Shown piece by piece: positions 53,846 through 63,372 of a DNA stretch of 64,000 nucleotides. Source of the DNA: Prevotella sp. UBA6994 (GTDB lineage Bacteria > Bacteroidota > Bacteroidia > Bacteroidales > Bacteroidaceae); the NCBI GenBank assembly GCA_002449845.1, contig DJXW01000017.1:72659-136658 (forward strand). Reading direction: 5' to 3'. Numbering within the stretch: position 1 is the first letter of the stretch; each line of letters starts with the position of its first letter. The notes under the pieces were generated by a model that made no database searches, was not told the origin of the DNA, and saw nothing but the letters and a program-made list of their open reading frames with translations. Position numbers and translations under genes: made by a program.

Positions 53846-56800
53846 TTATCTTTTAACCACTTTCTCAGTAACAACAGATCCATCACTCATGTGCTTTCTC
53901 ATGATAACCACACCCTTGCCAGCTTTCTGAATACGACGACCATTCAAGTCGAAGAGTTCGATAGCACGAACAGAAGCGGGACGAGCCACGGCATCATCAA
54001 TAGAGGTGATTGCCTCATTGTAAGCACTGATATAATCGAAGTTAGGAACAGCACCAGCCATCAACACACGCACGTCATTGAAGAAGGTGTGAGAAGAAGG
54101 ACCACCGTTTGCGCCGATTGTCAAGATACCATCAGTAACAACCACGTTTTCAATCACGGTATTGGCGTATGGGAACGACTGACCGATTCCAGGAACGTCA
54201 GCTGTCTGACCATTTTCACCATCAGGAGTCTCAGAGGTCTTAGCGTAGATATAGCTATCCACCATGTTAGCCTCGTCTTCATTCATACGCTCACCAAATC
54301 CAATCTTAATGGTGTAAACACCAGCGGGCAGGTCGGTAATGGTTTGTTCAACCCTATAGCTGCTTCCCCAAGTCTGGAACATACAATCCTCAGCGATTTC
54401 GTTGGTACCTCTTGGTTGTCCCCATCCTACGCTCAGTCCAGGAGTTGCATATCCTTCAGGAACCGTCCAACCAGGAACGTTCTCAGGAGTGAAGTTCGTA
54501 TTATCCTGTTGCTTGTAGATATTAGGATTCTTCACGAATACGGTCATATCGTATGTATCAGAATACATCTCACCCGTCATTTCGTCTTCCTTCTCAGCAA
54601 ATACGGTGTTTGCAGGATCCTTCAGTTTGCCGTACATCTCTACCTTGATGCGGTTCTTGATCTTGTCTGCTACTTCGTCATCATCGGTCAGCGTATTGTT
54701 AGCCTCGATAATCAGAGGATCAGACTCATCAACGCCAAGGCTCTTCAATGCCTCAACACCCAAGCGGATACGTTCGAGCAATACCTTGTAACCTGTGTCA
54801 GAAGTCTTAGACTCACCCTCGGTGAAGAGCAAGCTTGCCGTGTTGACAGCATACTTCAACTCGTCGGTAGCAGCCTTCAACTCATTATCGTCGGTGAGTT
54901 GCTTGATCACGAGGATTACCACTTCCTTCTCAGTTTCTGTATCTGGGTCATAAACCGTTTCCGTAGTCTTGGTAGCATACTTGTCAACGAGATTAATCAA
55001 ATCAGCGTAGAGAGAAGTATTGGCAAACTTCTTGCCAGCGTTAGCATCGATGATGTCTTGAGCCTGTTGTGGCAGAGGATCGTAAGCGTCGCAGAGAGAG
55101 CGGTGATCTTTCATTGCCTGAGTAGCAGCATCGAGAGCGGCAGCTGCATTCTTGTAAGCAGAAGGAGCCGTATAGTTAGGAGCCTCAGCCTCATACTTCT
55201 TAATAGCCTCATCCAAAGCACTGAAAGCAGGACCAGCATAACGCTCACCGGTATTACCGTCACGGGTGCTCTTAGCATTTGCCAAAGCATTGTTCAAGAG
55301 TTGAGTCTCTTCCACGCCAGCCACGTTAGGAACATATTTCACTTGTGGGTTAGCGAGAATGATTTCCATGTAAGCGGGATCACTGGTCTCATCACCTGAT
55401 GAAGTGAAGCGGATGATATAGTTGCCAGCCTCTTCTGGAGAATACTTGAATGAATGCTTGGCAGCACCGTTCACGGCACCTGTTCCACCATTCACGTTAG
55501 GAGTATTGTTAACCACCTGTACGAATACCACTTCGCCGGCAGGATTGATGATCTCGAAGCGTGTCTTGGTACCATTGTCTTTCCACATGGCTGTAGTGAA
55601 GCTGAATGTGTAACGCTTGCCAGCCTCTAAGGTGAGAGGATAACCTTCGGTAGAACCATACTCTGCATAACCCTCACGGAAGTAGAGACCCTTGGTGAAG
55701 TCGCCACCAGCGGCAAAGTCGAACATACGAGAACCACTGCCTTGAGAAGAGAGAGAAGGACGATCTTCTTGTCCGAACTTCACGAACCAACCCTCTGGGA
55801 TAGTACCGGCATTAGCGGTAGCGAAATAGTCGGGAAGGAGGTCGGCAGGTACGTCTGTAGGATCTGCATTCACCTTACCTACGTTGATGGTATAGATTGA
55901 ATCACCATAAATAGAGTCATCCAAGCGCAATTCTGGATAAATCTTCGTAATTCTGAGTTCGTAAGCATCAGTAGCCAAGTCCTCTGAACCAGGACGTGTG
56001 AGTACGAGTTGCTCTGCAAATCCATCAGCAGGAGAAACTTCCAACTTGATGTTGTTCAAGGTTGCCTCTACAGCTGCGCAATCTACGGGCTTGTCGAATG
56101 TCACCTTAAATTCCTTGATGCTGTTGGGCAAGTTGAATGAGCCATCCTCTGGGTCAGCCTCCACGATGACTGGAGTAAGATATTGATATGGGTACACATC
56201 ATCACTGGGATGGAACTGAATTTCGTAGTTGTTGGTCACCTCGCCTGAGAAGTTAGGAACGTCGCCACCAGGTCCAGACAGATAAGTAAGGTGGAATGCT
56301 GGGTCGCTTGGGTTGATGAATGCCAATTCAACAACGTCGTCCTCGTTCAAGCCTTCATCCATGAACACGTAGAAACGACCGTCTGCAAAGCCCTCAACAG
56401 AGGTAATAGACTTCTCTTCGCCGTTTACCAATACTCTTACACAACTGGTAGGATACATCAAACGTCTCTTACCTGTAGCCTTTACCAATTCGCCAACGTT
56501 GGTTTCAAAACCAAAGTCGAGTTCAATCACGTCTTCGCTAAACTCTGCTACGGTACCATACTTATAAACTTCAAACTTGATGTTATCGAAGAAGAAGTCG
56601 ATGTCGTTAGCCCTGTCCTTAGAGAGGTTGAAGGCGATAGAGTGCATTGTGTTTTCACCAGATTGCTGAGCGGTGATTGTACCTTCATAGTTGTAAACCT
56701 GCCACTCGGTGGTGAAATTAGGAGAACCAATCATCTCGTAGTGAATATAGTCACTGGGGTCACGGTGAGCCTGTGTGTCAGCAGAACCGTCCATGCTTGC

Positions 56801-57571
56801 GCGATAAGCGAATGAGATACGATACTTGGTTCCTTCTGGAAGTGTTTCGGGTAAGTTGATCCAGAACTGAGCATCCCAGTCTTGAGCGGCTCCGGCAGCA
56901 GAATGAACCTGAATACCACGGCTACCGTCAACACCTACGCCATCGGTAATGACTGATGGGAAGGGAGAACCGGCAGCTTCCTTAGAATAGAAGCAGCTTA
57001 CGTCGTCACCTTCAAGGTCACCATTGGTAATAAGGTCTGTCCAACCTACCACCTGTGCCTTGCCTTCGCGTGTCAGTTCCATGCTGGTAACGGTCACGTT
57101 TGCCCAGTTGGCACCCTTGATGGCATGTAAGTGGGCAAAACCCTTTTCCTTCACCATGAGCTTGAGATCGACTACGTACGTCTGTCCATCCTGAGAGAAA
57201 TACCTGGCAGACCAACCATTCTTGGTGTTGTCTATCAAGTGAGACTCAGCTTCGTTTTCGTTCCACTGTCCTTCATCCATGTCACGATTGAAAAGGAAAC
57301 GTGGTGTTCCCTCTGTACAAGTAACAATCAACTTTGAATAAAGAGACAGGTCAGCATAGTTGATTACTTGTGAATCACCGTATGGTTGCCCCGTTGATTC
57401 ATTAAGCACAAAAGAACATTCTGCCGGTCCGGTCTTTTGGGCATCAGCACCCCAACCGTCCCATGCAAAGAACATGTCAGTTGTCAGCGGATAGCGTTCT
57501 TCCGCATTCACGTTCATCGCTCCGCAAAAGCAGAACAATAAAGCGAGAAACAATTTGTAACTTTTTTCCAT
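53846..57571 (-). CDS. Large secreted protein of carbohydrate-binding and FIVAR modules
   Basis: A 1,241-residue extracellular protein without a recognised catalytic domain. I choose the Met at 57571, which gives a standard signal peptide (MEKSYKLFLALLFCFCG, ends NVNA); the frame is open to a Met at 57598. Modules in order: a beta-sandwich (about 20-165); a CBM4/9/22-like module (about 170-340) with the local signature TQAHRDPSDY; an Ig-like region (345-575); the module shared with the esterase and GH98 proteins (about 578-742; TIPEGW, GSGSRMFDF, GLYFRE, GNYIIRF); helical FIVAR-like segments (about 750-1000); another jelly roll (about 1020-1180); and the tail IELFDLNGRRIQKAGKG. It probably anchors to or scaffolds on polysaccharide. 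It has its own promoter and lies beside a GH3 enzyme gene. Confidence 0.72.
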   Translation of the reverse strand: MEKSYKLFLALLFCFCGAMNVNAEERYPLTTDMFFAWDGWGADAQKTGPAECSFVLNESTGQPYGDSQVINYADLSLYSKLIVTCTEGTPRFLFNRDMDEGQWNENEAESHLIDNTKNGWSARYFSQDGQTYVVDLKLMVKEKGFAHLHAIKGANWANVTVTSMELTREGKAQVVGWTDLITNGDLEGDDVSCFYSKEAAGSPFPSVITDGVGVDGSRGIQVHSAAGAAQDWDAQFWINLPETLPEGTKYRISFAYRASMDGSADTQAHRDPSDYIHYEMIGSPNFTTEWQVYNYEGTITAQQSGENTMHSIAFNLSKDRANDIDFFFDNIKFEVYKYGTVAEFSEDVIELDFGFETNVGELVKATGKRRLMYPTSCVRVLVNGEEKSITSVEGFADGRFYVFMDEGLNEDDVVELAFINPSDPAFHLTYLSGPGGDVPNFSGEVTNNYEIQFHPSDDVYPYQYLTPVIVEADPEDGSFNLPNSIKEFKVTFDKPVDCAAVEATLNNIKLEVSPADGFAEQLVLTRPGSEDLATDAYELRITKIYPELRLDDSIYGDSIYTINVGKVNADPTDVPADLLPDYFATANAGTIPEGWFVKFGQEDRPSLSSQGSGSRMFDFAAGGDFTKGLYFREGYAEYGSTEGYPLTLEAGKRYTFSFTTAMWKDNGTKTRFEIINPAGEVVFVQVVNNTPNVNGGTGAVNGAAKHSFKYSPEEAGNYIIRFTSSGDETSDPAYMEIILANPQVKYVPNVAGVEETQLLNNALANAKSTRDGNTGERYAGPAFSALDEAIKKYEAEAPNYTAPSAYKNAAAALDAATQAMKDHRSLCDAYDPLPQQAQDIIDANAGKKFANTSLYADLINLVDKYATKTTETVYDPDTETEKEVVILVIKQLTDDNELKAATDELKYAVNTASLLFTEGESKTSDTGYKVLLERIRLGVEALKSLGVDESDPLIIEANNTLTDDDEVADKIKNRIKVEMYGKLKDPANTVFAEKEDEMTGEMYSDTYDMTVFVKNPNIYKQQDNTNFTPENVPGWTVPEGYATPGLSVGWGQPRGTNEIAEDCMFQTWGSSYRVEQTITDLPAGVYTIKIGFGERMNEDEANMVDSYIYAKTSETPDGENGQTADVPGIGQSFPYANTVIENVVVTDGILTIGANGGPSSHTFFNDVRVLMAGAVPNFDYISAYNEAITSIDDAVARPASVRAIELFDLNGRRIQKAGKGVVIMRKHMSDGSVVTEKVVKR

Positions 57572-57624
57572 TTTTGAAAGTTTTAAGTTATTAAACATGA
57601 TTGTAATTTAGACGTTTACGGCTG

Positions 57625-57632
57625 CAAAGATA
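57625..57632 (-). promoter_or_regulatory. -7 element of the large modular protein gene
   Basis: Minus strand TATCTTTG, 54 bases before the chosen start at 57571 and 27 before the alternative at 57598. No clear -33 box. Confidence 0.5.
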
Positions 57633-57762
57633 GAAACCTTTTTTATAATTGACTTTATTTGATGTATCATAGAATTTTGTTTGTGTAATAGATGCAAAAA
57701 ATCTATCTCAAATAAAAACAAGTTGGTAGATTTACTATATTTTCAGGAGTTAAGACATTACT

Positions 57763-60690
57763 TTATTTCACTTCAAAATCTAAAGCCTTCAAGTCCTTAT
57801 CCAATGAAGAACTGCCATAGAGGATTTGGTAACGTCCCTTGCGTGGAGCAAGCTCGTCTATCGACGGGTCATAATACTCAAACGCTTCTCCGTCAAGGGT
57901 GATCTTGGCTTTTTGCGTTTCGCCCTTTGCCAATTGCAACTTCTGAAATCCCTTGAGCGACTTGATGGGCGCATCGGGATTGTCGAGCGATTTCACATAC
58001 ACCTGTACGATTTCTGCTCCGTCGCGCTGCCCTGTATTGGTAACGGGAATGGTGATGGTCACCTTTCCGTCAACCTTCATGGAAGACTTAGACAACTTTC
58101 CCTTGCCGTAAGCAAACTGGGTGTAAGACAAGCCATAGCCAAAGGGATAGATGGCATTGCCACGGAAATAGCGATAAGTGCGGTTCTCCATGCTGTAGTC
58201 GAGGAAGTCGGGCAGGTCGTCGTTGCTCGTATAGAAGGTGACGGGCAACTTCCCACTGGGATTGTAATCGCCAAAGAGCACGTCGGCAAGGGCTTTCGCT
58301 CCTCCCTGTCCAGCATACCATGCTTGTACGAGTGCGTCGTATTGGACTTCTATGCTTCCAAAGGCAATGGCTGAACCAGAACAGTTGACGAAGACCACTG
58401 GTTTGCCCGTAGCGTGCATGGCTCTCACAAGACGTTGTTGCACGTTGGGCAACTCGATAGATGCCTTGTCGCCACCCTCTCCTTCCAACTGTGCCGAAAT
58501 GCCGCCTATCACGATGATGGCATCTGCTTGCTTCACTTCATTTGACAAATCGGTATAATCCACCAACTTTCTCTCGCACACATCTGCTCTGAACATGGCG
58601 AATTGTCCATTCCCACGCCTATATTCCATCACGATTTCGTAGGTATTGCCCTTGACCACGTTGAGCGTCTTGTATTCCACGCCACGGCGGAAGCCTCTCC
58701 TCCCCCTTGATGGCTCGGCATTCTCTATCACCTCGCCATTCACTTTCAGCGTGTAGCCATTATCGGTATTGACGAAATACTTCAACTCACCCGTGAAGGT
58801 TGCCGTGTATTTGCCCGATGCGCGAAGCGACAATGAATCGTTGTTGATTCCATCGGCAAAGCCCCATGCGCCAAAAGTGGAGAAGTTCAGCTCATTGTAA
58901 TAGCCTGTCTTGGCAGGCTCACCCATCAGCTCCTTATTATTATACAGCTCCACAAAAATGCCCTTTCCATCGTTGAAATCGTGCAAATGATGAATCGTGG
59001 AATACTCGTCGGTGAGTTCGCAAGCCTTTCTATAAATGACATGGGCATCGGGCAAAGCCGCCTTGATACCATCGAGCAACGAATGGGTGTGGTTTTTCGT
59101 GGGCGTACCGCCGTAGTTGCCATTGAGCATTGCCGCATCGTTCGCATTGGGACCAACCACGGCTATCGTTCTTATGTCTTTCGACAATGGCAAGACGCCA
59201 TTGTTCTTCAACAACACCATCGACTCTCGTGCCGCTTGCGTTGCCAAGAGATTGTTTTCCTCACTACTGATTACCTGTGGAGCCAGATGTGCCCACGGCA
59301 AACGGTCGGCTGGGTCGAACATTCCCAACTCGAAACGTCCCATCAGCGTTCTTCTCAGATGGCCGTCGAGGGTTTCTTCTTGTATCAGTCCTTTCTCCAA
59401 TGCCTCGGTAAGAACCATAAACACTTTTCCACATTCCAGGTCGGTACCGTTGAGCACCGCATCAACGGAGGCTGCCAACGGATTGGGATGGGTCTCGTGC
59501 TGACCCTTGTTGTAGAAATTATTGATAGCGTCGCAATCGGTCACCACCAATCCATCATATCCCCATTTCCTTCTGAGGATATCAACCAACAGGCGGTCGC
59601 TCGTGCAACAGGGTTTTCCTTCGTAGCGATTGTATGCACACATCACCTCTCGCACGTTTCCCTTCTTCACAAGTGCCTTGAATGCGGGGAGATAGGTTTC
59701 CCATAGGTCGCGCATAGATACCGATGCGTTATACGTATGGCGCAAGGGCTCTGGTCCACTATGTACGGCGTAGTGCTTGGCGCAGGCGTGGGTCTTGTAA
59801 TACTTGTCATCATTGCCTTGCATACCGAGAACGGTCTGCACGCCTAACACGGCATTCAGATAGGGGTCTTCACCACACGTCTCCTGTCCGCGCCCCCATC
59901 GTGGGTCACGGAAGATGTTGACGTTGGGACACCAGAACGACAGTTCGGGATTGCCTGGATAATAGGTTACTCCCATTGGCACGTTGAAGATGTCATGGTC
60001 TGAACGGTTCCAATTGGCTCTTGCCTCATCAGAAACGGCTGAAAAGATGTCGTACACCTGTTGCGAGTTGAATGCTGCAGCCAAGCCGATGGGTTGCGGA
60101 AAGACGGTATATCCGTCTTGCCTCACACCATGACAGGCTTCGCTCCACCAGTTATACGAGGGAATGCCCAATCTATCTACCGAGACCGACTTATTCATCA
60201 TCAGTCCTACCTTCTCTTCTGGGGTGAGCAACGAGATGAGGTTTTCCACACGCTCCTCATTGGTGAGGTCGGGATTCTGGAAAGGATAGCGATGGTGGGC
60301 AGAGGCATTGCCTTCCACCACCGTTGCCTTGATGGATAAGGCTCCCAACGTCTGCCCGTTGTCGCCTATCAGTTCTACACTTCTAAACGTCTTGCCGTGT
60401 GAGTCCTTGGGTGAGAAAGACACCATCACCCTACCCGACTCGCCAGCCTTGATAGACTTGTCGGAATAATGGGCACGGATACATTCACAGGTGGGGATAG
60501 ACCTGACAATCCGCACTGGTGTCTTTGCCTTATTATATATAATAAAGGTGTGACATACGGTTCCTTCAACGGCTTCTATCGTGCCAAAGTCCCATTCATA
60601 ACTGTCGAACACAACGGTTTGGTTCTTCTGGGCGAGCGACGCAAGCGCACACAAGGATAATAGTACGAACAGAGTGATTGATTTTTTCAT
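57763..60690 (-). CDS. GH3 beta-glycosidase with N-terminal DUF1573 and inserted PA14 domain
   Basis: A 975-residue exported enzyme that removes beta-linked glucose or xylose from non-reducing ends. I start at 60690 (MKKSITLFVLLSLCALASLAQ); the frame is open to 60768, but the promoter -7 element at 60725-60732 lies inside that extension. A DUF1573 domain (about 22-125; YEWDFGTIEAVEGTVCHTF) precedes the GH3 TIM barrel (LTPEEKVGLMM ... nucleophile D385 in GLVVTDCDAI), a PA14-like insertion (about 570-690; GKYTATFTGELKYFV), the second GH3 domain (IIVIGGISAQLEGEGGDK) and an Fn3-like end. This resembles Bacteroidetes beta-xylosidases and beta-glucosidases; the DUF1573 fusion is less common. The exact sugar cannot be read. 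Confidence 0.88.
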   Translation of the reverse strand: MKKSITLFVLLSLCALASLAQKNQTVVFDSYEWDFGTIEAVEGTVCHTFIIYNKAKTPVRIVRSIPTCECIRAHYSDKSIKAGESGRVMVSFSPKDSHGKTFRSVELIGDNGQTLGALSIKATVVEGNASAHHRYPFQNPDLTNEERVENLISLLTPEEKVGLMMNKSVSVDRLGIPSYNWWSEACHGVRQDGYTVFPQPIGLAAAFNSQQVYDIFSAVSDEARANWNRSDHDIFNVPMGVTYYPGNPELSFWCPNVNIFRDPRWGRGQETCGEDPYLNAVLGVQTVLGMQGNDDKYYKTHACAKHYAVHSGPEPLRHTYNASVSMRDLWETYLPAFKALVKKGNVREVMCAYNRYEGKPCCTSDRLLVDILRRKWGYDGLVVTDCDAINNFYNKGQHETHPNPLAASVDAVLNGTDLECGKVFMVLTEALEKGLIQEETLDGHLRRTLMGRFELGMFDPADRLPWAHLAPQVISSEENNLLATQAARESMVLLKNNGVLPLSKDIRTIAVVGPNANDAAMLNGNYGGTPTKNHTHSLLDGIKAALPDAHVIYRKACELTDEYSTIHHLHDFNDGKGIFVELYNNKELMGEPAKTGYYNELNFSTFGAWGFADGINNDSLSLRASGKYTATFTGELKYFVNTDNGYTLKVNGEVIENAEPSRGRRGFRRGVEYKTLNVVKGNTYEIVMEYRRGNGQFAMFRADVCERKLVDYTDLSNEVKQADAIIVIGGISAQLEGEGGDKASIELPNVQQRLVRAMHATGKPVVFVNCSGSAIAFGSIEVQYDALVQAWYAGQGGAKALADVLFGDYNPSGKLPVTFYTSNDDLPDFLDYSMENRTYRYFRGNAIYPFGYGLSYTQFAYGKGKLSKSSMKVDGKVTITIPVTNTGQRDGAEIVQVYVKSLDNPDAPIKSLKGFQKLQLAKGETQKAKITLDGEAFEYYDPSIDELAPRKGRYQILYGSSSLDKDLKALDFEVK

Positions 60691-60724
60691 AAATAATGGA
60701 TTGAGTAAAGATTTAATTTTCGTG

Positions 60725-60754
60725 CAAATATAAGAAAAATCCAGCACAGGCAAA
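60725..60754 (-). promoter_or_regulatory. Promoter of the GH3 gene
   Basis: Minus strand TTTG (60754-60751), 18-base spacer, TATATTTG (60732-60725), 35 bases before the start at 60690. It decides the start choice. Confidence 0.6.
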
Positions 60755-60828
60755 TGGTATTTTTGCATGATGTTGCACGAGATAAATTATGTGAAACAAA
60801 TGATAAAATGACGAAATAATATAATGTA

Positions 60829-60836
60829 TAAATTTG
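60829..60836 (+). promoter_or_regulatory. -7 element of the 599-residue CBM protein gene
   Basis: TAAATTTG, 38 bases before the start at 60875. No consensus -33 box. Confidence 0.5.
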
Positions 60837-60874
60837 CAAACAAAGCATATCATCTATTTTAAAACCTATTCATT

Positions 60875-62674
60875 ATGAAAAAATTCTTTACTCTGTTAAG
60901 CAGCATTCTGCTATTGAGCATCAGCGCATTTGCTCAAAAACAATGGACTAACTATGTAGTGAACGGTGACTTTGAAAGTGATGACACATCGTGCTTCTGG
61001 TCACATGATTGGGTGGATGAAGATATAGCCCAAGGACCCATCCGTATCATCGAAGACCCTACACAACCGGGAAACCACGTGGGCGTAGTATCTTCACGCA
61101 ACCTCTTTGAAGATGAAGCATCTCTCGACAGTTGGACTTTCCAGTTCTTCGTCACCATCCCCTCTACCATCATCGAGGAAGGGGACGAGTTGCGACTCAC
61201 CATGCGCATCCGTGCCGACAAGGCGGCTGACTCGGAGACACAGGCGCACAACACCCCTGGCGACTATAACTATTGGAATATGTATGGGAACGTGGGATTC
61301 ACCACTGAGTGGCAGACGGTGGTGAAAGAAACCATCATCAGCGCCAACCAAGCCTACGGTGACGGAAAGACAAAAGAATCGGAAGACAAGAAGGAGATGC
61401 ACACCGTGGCATTCAATCTCTATGTCTTGAAAGAAGCAAACAACTACTACTTCGACGACGTGAAACTGGAAGTGAGAAAGGCTGAGGATCCCCATGAGCT
61501 GACTGGCTGGTTTGATATGATTCGTAAGGGCATTGACTCAAACGACTCGTATCAGTTCTCTAATGGCACATTTACAACCTTCACTGGTCGTGATGGCGTG
61601 GAAGGTATCGACCTTCCTGCGCGTTTAGTAAATGACCCCTTAGACGGCCAGCCAGCACTCGAAGTGAAGTCGGTTGCTGCCACCTACTATCAGGAGAACA
61701 AGAACGAGGAGGGAGAGGTGACCAGCACCACCCCGATGTACGTAATCCGTGAAGGGAATCTTAACCAGGGGGTGCATGTCGGTGACAGCGTAGAACTCAC
61801 CAACTGGCAGAGCCAGTTCTTCATCACCGGTCCTCACGTGTTCCGTGCCGGACAGAAAATCAGATTTGTCATCGAGGCTCGCGCCGAACATCCTACCGAC
61901 ATTGAGACACAAATCCACAGAGGACCAGGCGACTACCTGTTCTATCAGTTGTTTGGCAACCTGTCGTTGACGGAAGAATGGCAGAGATGGGAGTTTGAAC
62001 AAGATGTGACAAGTGACCAGAACGGCGGTTCTACCGTAGCCTTCAACCTGAATGTCTTCAAGGATGCAGACAACACGTATTATTTCAGGAACATCGAGTT
62101 GTCTTGCAATGATGCCGACGCTTCCGAGGAGGAACGCACCGTGGGCACAGAAGAGGTGTTGCTGCCTATCCCCACCAACGGACAGGAGAAACAAGTGCAG
62201 TTCAACATGAGCAATGCCATAGACAAACTGCTGGTGGACAACTTCAATGACTTCTTATTGCAAAATAATCTCAAGTTGCTCAACGAGGATGGTTCTCTCA
62301 CGGAAGACATCGTTTCTATCGGACAAGATGGTGGAGCCATCGACGAAAACGGAATAAGTGACATGGAAAATGGCGTGTTGAGCTTCGACGTTGACCCAGA
62401 TATTTCTAAGGACTACATTGCGGAAATGACTATCGCCAACTTAGGCAAGGACTTCGCTCCAGGAGAAACCATCGACACCAAGGTTTGTTTAGTCAACAAA
62501 GGTTGGTACTACATCTATCTCGTGAAATTCGTTGACGAGACCACGTACAGCGGTATCGGAAAGATTGTTAGCGACAAGAATAGCAATACTATTTACGACC
62601 TAACAGGGCGTAAGGTCACACAACCAACGAAGGGCATTTACATCATGAATGGAAAGAAATTCATCCAGAAATAA
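60875..62674 (+). CDS. Secreted protein with two CBM4/9/22-like modules
   Basis: A 599-residue extracellular protein without a catalytic domain that I can see. Signal peptide 1-20 (ends SAFAQ). Two homologous beta-sandwich modules lie at about 24-208 and 215-410: each starts with a W-x-x-x-x-x-N-G or F-x-x-G strand and carries TQAHNTPGDY or TQIHRGPGDY, then F/L-T-x-E-W-Q and V-A-F-N-L, ending in YYFDDVKLEV or YYFRNIELSC. The same module occurs once in the large protein at 53846-57571. The C-terminal 180 residues are unassigned and end in IYDLTGRKVTQPTKGIYIM, a sorting-signal-like tail. It diverges from the GH3 gene across 184 bases, suggesting shared control. Role: probable cell-surface or released polysaccharide binding. 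Confidence 0.78.
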   Translation: MKKFFTLLSSILLLSISAFAQKQWTNYVVNGDFESDDTSCFWSHDWVDEDIAQGPIRIIEDPTQPGNHVGVVSSRNLFEDEASLDSWTFQFFVTIPSTIIEEGDELRLTMRIRADKAADSETQAHNTPGDYNYWNMYGNVGFTTEWQTVVKETIISANQAYGDGKTKESEDKKEMHTVAFNLYVLKEANNYYFDDVKLEVRKAEDPHELTGWFDMIRKGIDSNDSYQFSNGTFTTFTGRDGVEGIDLPARLVNDPLDGQPALEVKSVAATYYQENKNEEGEVTSTTPMYVIREGNLNQGVHVGDSVELTNWQSQFFITGPHVFRAGQKIRFVIEARAEHPTDIETQIHRGPGDYLFYQLFGNLSLTEEWQRWEFEQDVTSDQNGGSTVAFNLNVFKDADNTYYFRNIELSCNDADASEEERTVGTEEVLLPIPTNGQEKQVQFNMSNAIDKLLVDNFNDFLLQNNLKLLNEDGSLTEDIVSIGQDGGAIDENGISDMENGVLSFDVDPDISKDYIAEMTIANLGKDFAPGETIDTKVCLVNKGWYYIYLVKFVDETTYSGIGKIVSDKNSNTIYDLTGRKVTQPTKGIYIMNGKKFIQK

Positions 62675-62708
62675 TTTACGATTAAGGAATGAAAGATCTT
62701 CAAACAGC

Positions 62709-62751
62709 AGCCAGCCATACAGCTACCGATAGGCAGTCCGTATGGCTGGCT
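62709..62751 (+). terminator. Hairpin terminator of the 599-residue protein gene
   Basis: AGCCAGCCATA (62709-62719) pairs perfectly with TATGGCTGGCT (62741-62751), 21-base loop, 35 bases past the stop. The T tract is weak. Confidence 0.65.
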
Positions 62752-62814
62752 TCATTCATCTAATCTCTATCCACACTCCTTCGCCTTTATCCTTGGCTTC
62801 CACAATCTTTGCTT

Positions 62815-63372
62815 TCACCAAGTCAACGTATTTGCGTGAATTAAGAACATTGCCAACTTGTTTATTCTCTCCCACAACTCTATCTGGTATTGATTAGGTT
62901 TCTTCACTATCTCATAAAATTGAATAGGATAATCAAAATTATTGTTAGCTAATTCCCTATATTTCTTTTTGTCTTTTTCTGAACATCTAAGTCCGAAAAC
63001 TACTTCCGTCAATTTTCCTGGAAAAGGGTGAAGTCCATCACACTCATCTATATATCTCCACTCTTTTTCATAATCCCAGTCTGTTGGCTTGGTTGATACG
63101 CACATTCTGAATGTTGGGTCAGTAAAGGGGACTTTGACATTTACTTCTGTCTTATCTTTTCCAAACTTCATAGTCAGAGTTGTCATTAGTTCTTCAGGGT
63201 CAAACTCAGGTAATTCATTACTATATTTCACAGGCAGACAATAATCGTCGTCTGCGAGTTTTGAGTCTTCAGAAACCTCAAATCCTAATGCCAATCCTTT
63301 AGACTCACCGCCATAGTGTGCCCACATCGTATGCTGCCAATGCCCCCAGCATGTTAACGACGAAGTTGTCAA
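62815..63372 (-). pseudogene. DUF2971 protein, 5'-truncated
   Basis: A 185-codon frame that starts at TTG. From MWAHYGGESKGLALGFEV onward it follows the DUF2971 pattern (M-W-x-H-Y near the middle, EKEWRYI, GKLTEVVFGLRCSE), but the N-terminal third found in whole family members is missing. The C-terminus may be altered too: in another frame the DNA past about 62870 reads KQVGNVLNSRKYVDLVKAKI and continues to a TGA at 62756-62758, which looks more protein-like than the annotated end. No function is assigned to DUF2971; members are often found near mobile or defence genes. I regard this as a remnant joined to other fragments. Confidence 0.6.

Noticed and set aside
53891..55399. 502-codon plus-strand frame opposite the large CBM protein
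   Set aside because: Long antisense frames arise from biased codon use in the repeat-like, low-leucine modular gene; composition (Ser/Ile/Arg/Val rich) shows no domain, and there is no promoter.
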